From assembly GCA_021399445.1 (NCBI GenBank), contig JAJTUQ010000001.1, positions 2,728,001-2,792,000 on the forward strand: DNA of 64,000 bases. Direction: 5' to 3'. The notes under the pieces are model-generated. The model was not told the origin of the DNA, searched no databases, and saw only the letters and a list, made by a program, of their open reading frames with translations. Below are positions 21,501 through 35,449 of the stretch, piece after piece; the stretch's first letter is position 1, and each line of letters begins with the position of its first letter. A program made the position numbers and the translations under genes. The DNA is from Xylogone sp. PMI_703. Its lineage: Eukaryota > Ascomycota > Leotiomycetes.

Positions 21501-24500
21501 ATGGCGACCATGCAGGAACTGGCGTGCATGGTTGATGGTGGTTAGGCTCTCAAGCTTGATGCCAATGTCTCCGCCGCAGCCCTCCGATTATTACAGTACT
21601 CACTCTGCCGTACGGTACCGCTCTCCATCACTTTGGCCTTCGAGACAGTAATAGCAGCTTTTGTTTCCCGCTTTTGGCTCCCTCAGCCAGAAGCATCACT
21701 GCCTCTGTCATCGGCGCGGTAATGGTGCTGCTGACTCCTCGTGTCTAGTTCTGGTTAGGCCCCAGATCGCTCTCAATAGTATTGTGCCTGAATATATCTT
21801 GTTGGTTCGGTGCTTTAGAACATATTGTAATATTCAATAGAGACAAGAGGCTCGCTGGATCAGGGTAAGTGTTATCGGCACTGTAATTACGCCCGGTCTG
21901 TTCCTGCTTTGGTGGGTTGGCGTATCCACCAGCTTTCATTATTCGATGCTACAGTGCAGTACTGTGTGGATTCAGGAATTTGAGCGATATAGGAAATAGA
22001 TCTTGATGATAACGGCCCAGCCGATGCTTTTTATGCCTGAAATTTGTGGACTTGAGATCTCGTATTGAACTGAGATATTTCTCCAATTTTCGTGTCCTTC
22101 AATGACCTAATGACAAGCTTCAAGAAAACACTTGCCAGTGCTGTGCGGGGAGGTGTCGACATAATTAGGTCGGTCATGTATAGTATCAGCGGATCCGCAT
22201 TATTGGAGAGAATACCTCCCTAGGTGATGTCCTGCTCCTCCAAGACAAACTGGGACAAGAATAGCACGCCAACGTAATACATCTTCTCAGCTAGGTATTC
22301 CTTGATGCCCATACTGATGCTCCAACATTCGCCCACAAATACTTTCTTTCGGCTTAGGAGTTATGCAGCACGTATTCCTCACGAGACTTGATTAAAATTT
22401 GTGCCAACGGATAGATGATCGACTAGTGCTCGACGATCTTTCTTGGTGTCAGACTCGGAAGCCCCTTCAGGCCAACTGTTCTGTGTTGCAACATCCCCGT
22501 CGTCAGCCTCCGCTAACTCTCAAATGCCGAATGAGTGCTGATCGATGATGAAGCGGCAAACCCACTGACCGTACGGAGATACCGTGGAGAGCATCAATTT
22601 CAGAGTAACCGTTTCATTCTGCATCTCTCCACAGTCAGAACATTCTGGAGCTGCCACGCTAGTAACCCGCGTGACTGATGTTAGGAAGGGTCCCAGGGCA
22701 AGAGTGCTTTTTCCTTTTTGCTTTTGTGCAGTTATGGTCATGGCTTTAGTTTCGGTATTGATTTAGACTCTGGGGTCCAGAGGCCATTCTTCCCCATACT
22801 CCTTTGGGCCTAATAATTTACTTGTCCCTCTGCTAAGCATATGATACAGTACGGCGGTGTCCTGTGACGAGGCATCAGTAAGTACAAGTGTCAAATCAAA
22901 ATTTGATTCCCAGCCATCTTACATGTTGCAGGCTCACTCAGTCGCTTGAGCATTGTCTGGTAAATTGGATCATTAGACTGTAATGACTATTATGCACCCA
23001 GACTCCTATCGGGGCGAGACTAACCACTCTAACACATTAGTAAACCACGAAACCCAAGGCGTCTTCGTATATCCACCAGTGTGATTTTCAGCGAGATGCC
23101 TCACAAAAGCGTAACTGTTCTCGTCTTCGAACCTCTTCGGCCATCATGCCAACGGCCAGCTGAAGATGGAAACAGGGCATCGCAATTGATCAATCAAGCA
23201 CGACCTGGGATCCCTGTCGTCGGGGATGTGTAAGTGCCGTTGCCGTGGGCGAATAGACAAAGCCTCTCTGCCAGGGATGTCGCGAGGTACGGATTCCAAA
23301 TTCGCCCATGATTGTCTCGAGCGCGCCGCTAACAAGCTTCGTTCCAATTTGGATCGCGCTGCTGCTTTGGCTCGTCTCGAGACTCTCCAGGTGACACTCT
23401 TAACACAGTTCATTAATTCATCAGTCAGTCATAAGCATGCCATTACAGTATTGACTTACAAATCAAATAGTAACTCCAATGCAGATCTCTCCAGCAGATA
23501 GTTACAGTGCATAGTTGTGTGTAAACGCACATCTCTCTGGATTGCGGTACACAGTAAACTTCGGCGAGGTGCCACAACACTTCGATCGCCTAAGATGCAA
23601 GGGAGCATCAGCCCTCTTCCTCTCCTTACTCAGTGATTGGGCCCGTTGATTGAGTACTTACCAACCGGATAGGCCCGCAAGGCAGACATGGAGAGCTCCC
23701 GCTCCAAACACGGGCACAGCGTATCACACCCGTTACTGTACAGTACTGACCTGGCGAGCCTGGGAACCGAAGATCTACACACAGCAAACCCGCTCGCCTA
23801 GCATACGATGAAATGATGTTTGCATGTCTTCACACATCATCATACTGGCTGACTGAGAACAGTTCCTTACCGAGGTGCAGCCCTACCGTATCCACTTTCT
23901 TGGCACCTACGCATCTCAGCCAGCAGACCAGTCATATTGTCTTTGACATTGCTTTCCGGATGGATATGAATTGGCTCTGCCGTACCGTGATAGCGTGCCG
24001 ACCTATCCACTTCAGCAATACAATTGGGACGAATATTTCTAAATTTACCACAGAAACAACGTCAAATATGATCAAAATTCTCTTACTTTCGGGTTGGAGG
24101 GTTTGCAGCAGCCAAGAAAACGTGGGGTCTATTCTTAAATAGAGAGGAAAGGCAGTGCACCGTCCCTTTGTAGCTTCCCTGTCAACGGCGAGCAGTATCA
24201 TTGGCGAAATTGGGGTGATTTTCACTCTGAAACAGAGTTTGAAACCCACATTTACACCTCGTTATTGCGCCAGGGCACTATCAGAACGGAAGAATATCCA
24301 ATTTCGATATAGCTTTCCGAAAAGAATATGTCTATCGGGCCAGCTGCCCAACGGCTTACAAAAAGATGGGATGGCGATGGCTCAGGCCTTTCTGACCATC
24401 TGCAGTTCATTGGCAACAGTCACATTACGAACTCCGTGGCTTCACGGTCATGAGTACTCTCGCTTTTTTCATGGTAAGGTTGAGGGCATGCCTCTACTTC

Positions 24501-27500
24501 AGTTTGAGACTTCTAGGTTGATTGTTTCATAATTCATTTAATTACTAGGTAGGCTCCTCATTTGGATCGGTTGTTGTGTTTTATGAAGGCCTAGATGCCC
24601 ATTCGGGATCCGTATTTTGCTCGCTCCCGCCCTAAGCGGCAATTAAGCGTGTCTGCAAGAACGCGAGAGTCATCACTTTGAGTTCTACCATCCGTCAGTG
24701 CTGATTGAACACAGACCATGAGTTCATCAAACAAGAACATCTCCACATACGGTATCAGTTCACAATACTCCTCCGAAACCATTATCAAACATATCACACT
24801 TGTCGTGTCAGGACTATTGATAAGCGCGACAACTTTGTACCACATCAAAGGTCTCAAACTTTGCAACTGCCATGCAGAGCGTTAATTGCGTCACCTGGGA
24901 CCTGCATTGCTCGCACTTCGGTGTGACGACGTTGTGATATGTACGAATCACACGTCTACATGATCAATTTCACCTTATAATTTCACTGGGTTATGATATT
25001 GTCACACAGCAGGTCCAGAAACGTGATTAACCTTACAGGGCTGGTTCCGCACCAGTCCCGCCGAATAACAACAAAGCTAGCTTAGTTTTTCCTAGCAAAT
25101 TATTCTCACATCCCTCGTGATCACAAAATCATTCATACGTGAGGTCGAATTGGAAAAGCTTGTATTATATTGAGACATTTGACTTCAGAGAATTGGAAGA
25201 ATCGCATGCATCTTCCTGACGGCACTACAGGTGTCTCGCCTATGCACCGTGGATGCAAGGACGCTCAGACTCTGTACAGTCACAGGTGCGGAGACTTTCA
25301 CGCCACTTCGTTAACAACACCCGGGGACCCCAACCAGATGACAGTCGAACTGTGCAGCACAGTGCTTACGCAGTCAATTTAGAGCGCAGACATGTCTCTA
25401 ATCATCACTATCACCTAACTGCACCACATTACCCCGCCATCCTTAGCAAGGGATTGAGAGGGGAGTACCGGTACACATTCTTGACAGCATATTATTAGGC
25501 CGTGCACTACCACCAAGGCACAGCAAGCATTTAGTTGCCTACTTCTGACGGATGGCAGTGGTCATGGGGATGAGAATCCGTCAACACTGGAGCCACTATA
25601 TCTCAGGTACAAAGTACGCAGATGCAGAGTGATTACGGAGTACTAGGGATATATCTCCGCAATGTATGCGCAAGCCTTAGCACGGCAGCACGCTAGAGCA
25701 CCTGTCAAAATGGCACAGGTATCCAATGAAGCAGGCGTGGCAGTGAGACAGCATTGGTTGAGCTTTAACTACCTTACATGCAACAGCTACTCAAGCTAAC
25801 AAACGCTCAATTACAAGGACTCGGATTAAAGAGGGGTTACCTATCAATACGGTCCAGTACAATATTGCGGGGATGTACTCCGGAGCAACACAGGCAATCG
25901 GAGTCCTGCCTGTGCACTTAGGGGAGAACTAATCCAGCGACTGAATATGCTTATTGGAGGATATGGCGGATTCCAGTGGTCGCTGCAATGTTCCTCTCCT
26001 TGAATGGTATGCTTTCGCTCCGATTGGCCCAGACGATTACTGGCCCGAAACTGGCCGCATTCATGCGGAGAGAACAAGATCTCGCCGCGCTCCCCAAGAT
26101 AAAGGCCCAATATCAAACCAGGCCCCCCACATTTGGATGTTCGCCTCGCATTCTCTAAAAAAAAATACGTCGCAGTAGAGTCGGGCCATAGTTCTGAAGG
26201 GAGGAAGGGCTGGATGCAAGCTTTCACGTTGTTGTACTCCGTAGCGAGCTGGGTGCTGTGTTCCTACCGGAGACGAGTCTAGACCGTCAAATCAGCCCCC
26301 AAAACGTCAAGCATGCTAACCCCATATTGGCCCACAGCACTAACACCCACTGATGACACCCTTGGTCATTTGTCAGTGACCGCGCCATCGATTTTCCGAA
26401 TACTTTACGCCCGCCTCAACATCATGAAAGCCAGTCCTTGGAGGGAACTTGGGAAGGCAGAGAAGGACAAGAATGGGAGCCCCAATACCTCCGTATAGCC
26501 ACGGTGAAGATAACGATCAAATATGCGAGAACTCTAAGATACTTGGATTACGAACCGACAGGCGTGGCAGCAGCTTGACCTAAAAGATGTGTCTTAATTA
26601 CAACCCGTACCGATATGCCCTCGCTTCAATCACCAAGCATAAGACGTTGTTCAACAGGAGAAAGGCCAGAGAAAGGCCAGAGAAAGGTCAGAGAAAGCCC
26701 CACCAAGCATACCTCTCAGCACAGAAACATGCAAAAAATTCACTCTACAAACTGGTATTCAACAACTTCATTATCGTATATTCAGTAATCATACGCTGGT
26801 AACTACCTGTCTTGAACTCCCCCTTTTTTTAAAAAAAAATTGAACGACTACAATTGGGTGACTTCCAACACGTTTTGCGCCCTCCTGCTTATGCGTACCG
26901 TACTAATTTACTCAACCACGACACAAGGAACTTAATAAGCAGTATGAAGCGAAGAAAAGGAGGAAGCACGGTGGGATTAGAGAGGCAGGGTAGGAGAATT
27001 CATGCCGAAAATGGAAATATTCTTGACATGCGAAAATTTACTTCGGTTATTTTTCCTGTAACGAAAATGACGCAGGTACCAAGCGTACAAGCAACATGTG
27101 CACTACACCAGACAGTTGCATGCAGCAGAACGCCAGTCACCTCGAATGAAACTGCATCGTGATTATCCACTTTGATCAAACATCCAGCTACCACTTGGCC
27201 TCGCCACTTTTATTCGTTCATTATTCCCCGAAATACTTGCAGATGCAAGGCGAGAAGAGATGTCCAGTTTCGAATAGAGAAACTGTGCCTTGATTCGCGT
27301 GCATAAGTGCTTATTAGGGCTTCTTTGTACAGTGCTCGTACAGTATGGAGTTACCGTATCGGACTAGCACAGAAAACATGCATAACGGGATGGTGGGCTT
27401 GGCCTAGGCAAACCCCTTTCTACACTAACTCATTCAGCTGTGACAGGTGAGGCATGGCTGGCCAGGGTGGAATGGCGACGTTCCTGTTGGCTGATCTTCT

Positions 27501-30500
27501 CCCCTACTAGGCAGAAAATGCAGGTATCATGGAAATTTCCAATACAGTGAAGATAGCGCTCCCGATATGGTAAGTATTAGGAACTCGCCTGACCTGCATC
27601 TTCACTGTGTAACTTCATGCTTATCAGATAGCAGAAACGAAATGCCGTATCCCAAAGGTCCACAATATCGTACACTGTGCTGTACATACTGCACACAGCC
27701 AAGATCGATCGCGGCCACCTCACAGCCGGAGAAGAGGGTCTCACAGGATTACCGCAGGCGCATTGTCCAAACGGCTGCAGGTCCGGCATGAGGCGAACCG
27801 TCTGTCTGAGCGTTCTCTTGTTTCCGCGTTTCACCTTGCTCCGGGCTGCACACAGACTGCGATGGCAGAGAGAACGCCAACTGCAAAGAAGGATTCGGTT
27901 TCCCGCACTCCAGGCTTTCGGTTATGGCACAACAAGAGTGGTAGACTGGTGCCACTAAAGGTTCCACACAATCGGACAGACAGCGATACGGGCATCCATG
28001 GCAAGAAGCTAATCTAAGGTGATTACGCTCTTATCGCTCTTCGTATTGCCAACCACCAAAGGGACGAAATCCAAGCTGTCCAACTTGCATGCCGGTATCA
28101 TACTGGACAAAGAGCTGCTTCATGGTCCATATTTTAGTGAGCGGATACCTCGAAATCCAGGCTATCTGTTGCTTTTCAAAGCCCGCAACTCGCTGCCCAT
28201 TCGCCAAGTAGCATCCCTGAAATACACTGCAACATCGCGCATGCTAGGCTATCGCAGCACCAACTCCCCAGTGTCAATAGTTACAGTGGGGAAAATACTA
28301 CTCTAACTCAACTTTCCAGGTTCCCCGGCATTGGAGAAGAGAAATTTTTACGCAAGAGTCATGCTGTAGCCATTCATTGTCCGACGCCTGGCCGGGTCCG
28401 CAAGAAGAGTTTCTGGATTGCACGAGAATCAGCACATGGAGATGATCGCCTCTTACAAGTGGCCGAAGCCTAGAACTATTGCTGACTGCCTTAGAAAAGT
28501 CCTTTTCGGAATCAGATACGAATATACCGTGCCTATCAATTTATTAGCAAGTGGAGTGGTCTCCAGATCACAACCTTGTGGCATCGCATCTAGGCTTTAT
28601 GATCAGATCGGTGCAGGCTGGCTGACCGACCCTGTCGAGCTCCTAGGTGTTGGTGGACGGGCGGCTGGCCTCACGTACCCTATTGCGCCCTCGAAAATTT
28701 GAGATCAAGACCGTGTGGATACTCGGTGGAGGGGCTCCCATTCGATGCCTATCATCTACCGAAAAAACGTGGGAGACAGGCATTCCACCGATCACCTAAA
28801 TGCACAGTCCGGATGTGGAACAGAGTCGTGTAACACCAAAGATCTACCCAAGATGCGAGATTGCTGGCCTCGTGTTTGTGGAATATATGAGACACGGCAC
28901 TATTCTAGCGCCATTGAGCATAGAGGAGGCCGCTTTCGAGGTTGCTATTGCTAATCGCTCCCTTCAGCAAAAAACGAATGAGGCTAGATTCGTGTAATAG
29001 TTTACTTGACTCCGGCGATGGCCCACTGCTTGACAGATTATGATGGCCGCCATCTCCACCAATCTAGTACTGTACATACTAATTACTGTATGCGCCTCAC
29101 CTTGCGTACAGAATAGTGTACGTGGGTCTAAGGTCCTCATAGTGCCGGTGAAGCATGCCTAAACCAGTCTATCTTAGGTGTTGTACGATCTGGCTGCTAT
29201 GCGGAAGGGCTACCAACGTGGTCAGCTACGCCCTATCTAGCTCTCCATCAAGCTTCAATACATAGTGGCCAGCAATCGGGTTGACCTGCTCGAACTTGAG
29301 ATTGTGGGCTTGTTTGAAGCTTCAAGTTTCTATGTCCTAGGATGCAGCTTGTTGGAAGCCTTCGATCCTAATGCGAGATTCCGCGCAGGTTAAAGCCAAT
29401 AAAGAGCCGCGTGAGCAAAGTCCGAGGAGAATCTCCCTCATACTCCGTACTGTGTGCACTCACCAACATCTGCCACTATTCACCATTTCCGCAGCCCAAT
29501 GCAGTCTCTTCCCAAAGAAGACTAGACGGGGCTGCATCGGCATCTCTAGCGGCACGCAAGAGGCACTGCTGAAAACGCTGTGCGGCACCGGCAGTTCGCC
29601 TCCGAAAAGACGCTTGTGTAGCTCGACTGGCCCGTAAATGCATGGCTTCAGGGATCCCCCATGCGGTACCTGCGTAGCTCTCCCAAAACGGCAGTGCGTT
29701 TCACGAGGCAGCCCACTGGATCCTCTGTCGCACGCGGAACAGCATGAGCTTTACTGATTAGTTGCAGAGAGGATCCCAACGTCAATCTCGATCCAGCTGC
29801 CTCGCTGCGTGCGGCTTCTGCGCTCCAGAGCCTTCTTAGCCACGATACTGGCTCCGGGAGATGGGGAGCAATTCCACAAACCCTAGGCGTCATCAATAGT
29901 TCGTCGGCGCCGGCTTGCTGACCGGCAGAGCCCTCCTCGTGCGTAATACCCGTCAATGCCTTCGCTGCAAACGGCGCTGGAAAGAGTTAGGAAAGACTCT
30001 GGCCCCCATGTAATATCTCCTACGCCGTTGGATCCGTATCAGGTCTATCCCGTGAAAGGGTTTTTCGGCATAGCGGAGACTAAGAGAGGTTCCGATCTTT
30101 GGTGGCGGCTGCCGTGAGAACTATCTTCGCGATCGATTTCCCAAGATCGCCGCACCTCTGCAGCACAATTATCCTGATGCCACCCTTACACGCACTCCGA
30201 CAGGCATCACTGGACAGCAGGGCGTCATTTTGTCGAGAGTACACTGCACCGTCTGCTCAAAGAGGATATTGCTGGAATATCTTACAAGCAGTCAGCGCCA
30301 TTAATCCTGCTTACTCCTCCGTGCGAAAACGTATGTCGGCCAACATCTATCTACAACGCATACGCCAGTTCCTTTCAAACTGCTTTGCAGCGTCGCATCT
30401 CGTCGGCATGGTCCTCAAATCCTGGTAGCAATCTCAATTCATCCGCGGAGTGAGATCTTATCTACGTTTCGGCATCTGCCACAGGGCCATGTCCACATAC

Positions 30501-31970
30501 TTGAGAAATGTAACTAACCCCAAGGGATGTGGCAGAGATGCCCCCATGGATTGCTATGAAGGCCAGGATGCACGAGTAAGGCCATGGGTTGTACACCAAT
30601 GGTCCGCCTCACCTTTCTGCAGAACGGGTGATGCGCGACGACCAACCTCGAGTGAGGGGTTACAGTCATATCTCATCGCGGGGTTGTCTTTTGACCACGC
30701 TTATGGCGCTTAGTGAAGAAAGTCAATACAGAACTGCAGTACTCTGGATACTACGATATCGGTGCAAGGCAAGTGTACTTCTGCCTTCCAATTTTCCTTG
30801 CATGATTATGCCCCTACTCGTGCATGGCCTGGTCTGTCTGAAGAGGGGTATACGTCAAACGGTTTATCCACTTCGACGCAGGGATGACCGGGTGTCTACG
30901 CATTCACCTTCAAGTTGAAGCCTTTCATGACCTCTGGCCTCTCCTCCCTATGTCATACGCCCAGCATTTCTATTGTGGCTTCTTCATGGTCAAACGCGCT
31001 TTTAGCACTTGAGCAGCTATCAGATCATATACTGCCCTTGAGAGCAGCCGGGAAGGCCACTCCCCGTCCGGGATCGGAAACCGCACAATGCGCATTAAGG
31101 TTTCGAGCAGATACAAGAAGCTTTGCCACAACATCCTGAAAGTAATAGTGCGGAGATCATATAATTGATTCAACTCAAATGACTCAGGTAACGGCCGTTG
31201 GAAGATGCGATTATGACGCACCAGCAAAGTTGAGCGCGGTACGCCGATGGGGTCCTCTGCCGTCAAATCTAGGCCTGGGGCGAGACAGCGAATGTTACAC
31301 AAACTTGTTTACCTTAACCTCCCAAGGCCAGCGCGTTGATGAACACGGCGAACACGATAGGGCAGCGTAGCCCATTTCGGCCCATCCACGCCTGGCTGCT
31401 CGGCACAGATGATGGTTAATTGCGATTGACAAGGTGGTGGATCATTACGGTTCCTGGCCCCCTAGAGCGGCAGCAAATAACAGTTTCTGTCGTATTTGCA
31501 ACTGTTCCAGGCCAGGGCTCCGCATTTCAGCGCACCCACTCTAGAGCAGCCCCCATGGCCTCGGTTGGCGGAACGTTCCCGAGTGGATCACCCTTAAGGT
31601 TGACAGACTGGGCTAGAGCAAGCCCAAGGACTAACCGCGTTTGTTTTCCAGTGCTCCATCACATAAGCCGCTCTATCATTGGGGCAAGTTAGCTACCTCC
31701 GTCGAGTACTCTCTACACGGTACTTTCGGAGTCATCTTCGTACCGTACGCCCTACAGTAATTGCTGCACAGTACTCAGGCGTGACAATCTGACAGTCAGA
31801 CCTTAGACTGCTGATGTGGGCGATTTCCGCTAAATACAGTCAAGGGCAAGGTACGGTAATTGAACGCTCATAACACTCGCTCCTTGCCCTACTATACGGT
31901 ACTTTATTTCTTGAAAGGAGACCAACGAGGCATTTAGACTCAGTAGAACTAACTCAGGTAGTATCATTAT
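21501..31970. other. Long gene-empty island
   Basis: More than 10 kb in which I can support no gene or RNA. Open frames up to about 125 codons (for example 24155-24532 and 25844-26227) overlap each other and lack recognisable domains. Base composition is fairly even, unlike the AT-rich tracts usually left by repeat-induced point mutation. TACNGTA heptamers continue through it, and a short 11-bp tandem repeat lies at 26658-26700. It may be very old repeat sequence or relic genes too mutated to read. Confidence 0.5.
26658..26700 (+). repeat. 11-bp tandem repeat, about 4 copies
   Basis: Unit GAGAAAGGCCA at 26658, 26669, 26680 (one T for C) and a partial copy from 26691. Purine-rich. No gene association seen. 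Confidence 0.85.
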
Positions 31971-34900
31971 TAACTAATCTCGAGTGCTTACATGCAGCGA
32001 GAAGACTGCCCCAGCCAAATATCTCATCTGAAACAAACTATTTTTGGTTCGCGTGCGAAGTTTCGAAGGCAGCAAGTTGCCATCCAGACCTCTTAGGAAA
32101 TCGTTAGGGTCTTCTATCTTAGATGTGTCCGAGGAGTTTTGCTCCCTATCTTCCCCCTGGCACGCCTGGCTCTTGGGTACCAACCAGGAAGATGGAGGTC
32201 AATGTTGGGTTTATCAGCCCGAATGCTTACTTCCGGCTGCCACATCTCCTGTCATTTTTAGCATATACATACGGCAGATAGCCAGCGTTGGGGGTAAGAT
32301 GCTGGAAATTGGCCTCAAGAGATCTTCTTAGTCTGACTCCAGGGGTGGTGGCTGTAATGTTTGCTCTGGAGAGGTAAGGGTAGCGAAGAGCGGTAGACGT
32401 TGTGACTGCGCAGCAACAAAAGGAGAGAGTTGCAAATATCAGGATTGTGAAGAGTGGCATTTCCTTGAAAACGGGAGATAAAGAAGCACAGGTAAAGTGA
32501 TCTATCACAAAAGCGACAAAAGGTTTGTGGTGGTGATTGTGATGTACCCTATGTTTTCACCACATTCTGCTTCATCAGGGTTTCGCCAATAATAGAACCA
32601 TTGTTAATTGCGGTACTTCGGCGTTGGATTGTCTGTGTCGTTGCGTATCACCTCTTCCTTTCTCTCTCCCTTTCCTTCCGCGAGGCCGAGCCCTGCAATG
32701 GCAGTTCCCGATCCGGTTTGTCCGTGAAAAACGGAAATATGACCGGATACTACTCTGCGCGGTACCAGAGTTCATACTGCGAATTCGGTTCTGCGCCTCT
32801 CCTTTTCTTTTTTATTCTTCGTACCGTCGTTACGGGTACGGCTGCGAGCCGTATCGGTTTGCTTAACAATTACTATGGTACGGTAATAATAAGAAACCAG
32901 AGCACGTTCCTCTCGTTCTCTCCCCCTTTCCCGCCTCCTCCTTTGTTCATGAGGCACATCTCCCCCCCCCCCCAACCTATGTGCTGCACGGGTCTTGTCA
33001 CGCGCTTCACAATGTGACAAAGTGATGAGCAGAGGCTAAGTGGCTTCATCACACAAAGGTCTCACTATTTAGGTATATAGAGAATCCTTATTATATTCTT
33101 AACAGAGCAGTGTTATTGATAATCATTGTCATACGAGACTGAAATACCTCGCTACCATACTTTCTTTGCCCGAGTTCTATTATAGCTGCTACCTATTATA
33201 GATCAGTACGCTTTCATGGTTCTGCATGTGGTTCTTTCTGATGAGAAAGATATGCCAGTCCATTCTTTTACCTTCTCTTTTCGTCCGGGGTTGCCCTGAG
33301 AACTAGGTGTCTGAGAGACTCTCGTGGAGGAGAGACACAGACGCCACTGCTGCTCCTGCGGAAGCAAAGACCATAGTGCCCGCAGCGTGCATCCATGAAC
33401 CGGGCATGCGTGCTGTACTCTACTGTACCGTACTGTGCATCTACATGCAAGATGCTTTGGTGGGGGTAAGTGTATGAGTGTGCAAGGTCTGTGGTCCTTT
33501 GGAAGATGGGGGGTAATTGAAAGACGTGCATGTGAGCTTTGATGGACGGGTGAGCGGGATTATGCGCATTTGATGTTTGTTTGTGTGTTTTCTCTTTCTT
33601 TCTTTCTGAGGCTTGGGCCTGCTTTTATTTCCTTTTCTCTATGGCACATGCCAGCCGTTCAACCGCTGCGGAATGGCGGAGATGGGGAAGAAGGGGCATC
33701 TGGTTCAATCATCTGTTCATTTCGAGAAAGTGAATGGCATTTTTGTTTTTGTTCTGCGATGCCACTCCCGCTGCGCTGCACTTTGCAGCCAATGCAACGC
33801 ATGCCCGTTACGGCTACTGCTGTGCATCACGAGGAACGGCATCGGCAGATAACGGTTTTGTTTTGTTTTGTTTTGTTTTTCTTTCTTTTTACTTTTTCTT
33901 GATCTCAGTGTGCGTCCTAATTAATCATTTCTGCATGTTGATTGCCAGACGATATTGGAAGTCTCAGTTCTACAAGAGGTGGCTCTGATGTAGAACCTCT
34001 CTACTGCTTCCTGGCTGAGGATAATTACCCTCAAAATGAGACATAGGTATATGACATCTTATTGAGATCTGACACTTTCTTCCAGCATCTGTTCAACCTT
34101 CCTCTGTCCGCAACGTCATATATTAGACATACTGGAAATAAAATGGGTTCACTTTCAGCCCTAATCCTTACGGTCCTTTAATTATGGACTTTGCATGACG
34201 TGGCAAATGCTGATTCTCATGCTCTATAGTTACAAGGCACGATCTACATACACAGAATGGGTTGCAGATCCAAGAATATTCTCTTCCAAATACTACGGTA
34301 TACATGAAGCAACTTGCTTTGTCCCTACCGGCCGTTGATACTGGTAATACGCTGGTGCTAGATCGCTATTCAGGTTCGTATATCAATTATCTCTCTCATT
34401 TCTGATATTTCACAGGATGATTTATCATAATATGACGTGTGGAGCACGCATGAGTGGTACACATGGTTGGTGGGCCTTGGAATGGAGGAGAATATGTTTT
34501 CTGTCTGGAGATCGACCAAGGTTACTGCTGAAGAAGGGATGGAAACGAAGTTGGCTGCTCAGGTTTGTGCATACATGTACTGTCCCTGGGATAGACTATT
34601 GTTTTGAAAGAACTAAAGGTTAGGCTTAGCTAGTAGTAATCTTTTATGAGATTTTAGCACATTCACATTTAGTCGGGTGGCCTCAATGCCATTCCTCAAT
34701 GTTCTCCTGCCTCCTTGTAAAATATTCTGTTAGATAACATATAGCAGACACTGAAGCTCTGTAGTCTAAACTGATTAATGAATCTGCCGTCTCGTTGAAT
34801 CTTCTATCTAGGCAGGTGTGTTTTAGCTAGTCCTGTGTATATGTGATGGTATCAAAATAGTATAAAATTTTGAAGACTGAATATCTTCCAAGAATATCCA

Positions 34901-35449
34901 ATTAAACTGCAGCTATGATATCACACACAGGTCCATATCAAGTATCGACCTTCTTAGGCTCTCCAAGCGCTAATCCCAGAGACTGTCCATTACTTATCTA
35001 CTCTGTGTTTAGGGAATATAAGTTATCTCAAGTGGTGGTATCTTGACATTCTGGATTAAATATTCTTTGAACTAGTACTTGGGAATATTGGCATGTATTG
35101 GAACATAACCAACGAGTTATTTGATGATCAGAGTAGTCATCTAGGGCTTTGTGCTTTTGGCTATTGCAATTTTCTCACTCTTTACGAAGATACCTCCCTA
35201 GATGTTATCGTATATTCACATGGTATTCGAATTCAGGCAGGAGAGAGATCATATATCCGCAAGAGATATTTCACACTATGGGGATTGCCCTCTTAGATCA
35301 TTGTTATTCTAGAATTATATTAAGTTTTAATCATGAGGTCTATGAGAGCATATGTTCGGAATTATATTTCCACTATCATGAAAATGCTGTTACATAATTT
35401 CGTACCCACTTACCAATATCTTAGAAAGTCCACTATACAGCATCACCAA
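31971..35449. other. Gene-empty, simple-sequence rich
   Basis: No gene supported. Contains pyrimidine-rich tracts (32650-32680, 32920-32945), a run of 12 C at 32962-32973, a TTTTG repeat at 33856 and T-rich stretches near 33590 and 33880. After about 34000 it becomes AT-rich up to the SDR gene. TACNGTA heptamers stop at about 34300. Confidence 0.5.
33855..33880 (+). repeat. TTTTG pentanucleotide microsatellite
   Basis: Four perfect TTTTG units followed by TTTTT, inside a longer T-rich tract. Confidence 0.9.

Noticed and set aside
24155..24532. 125-codon plus frame in the gene-empty island
   Set aside because: No domain, overlaps a minus frame of similar length, and has no intron or promoter support.
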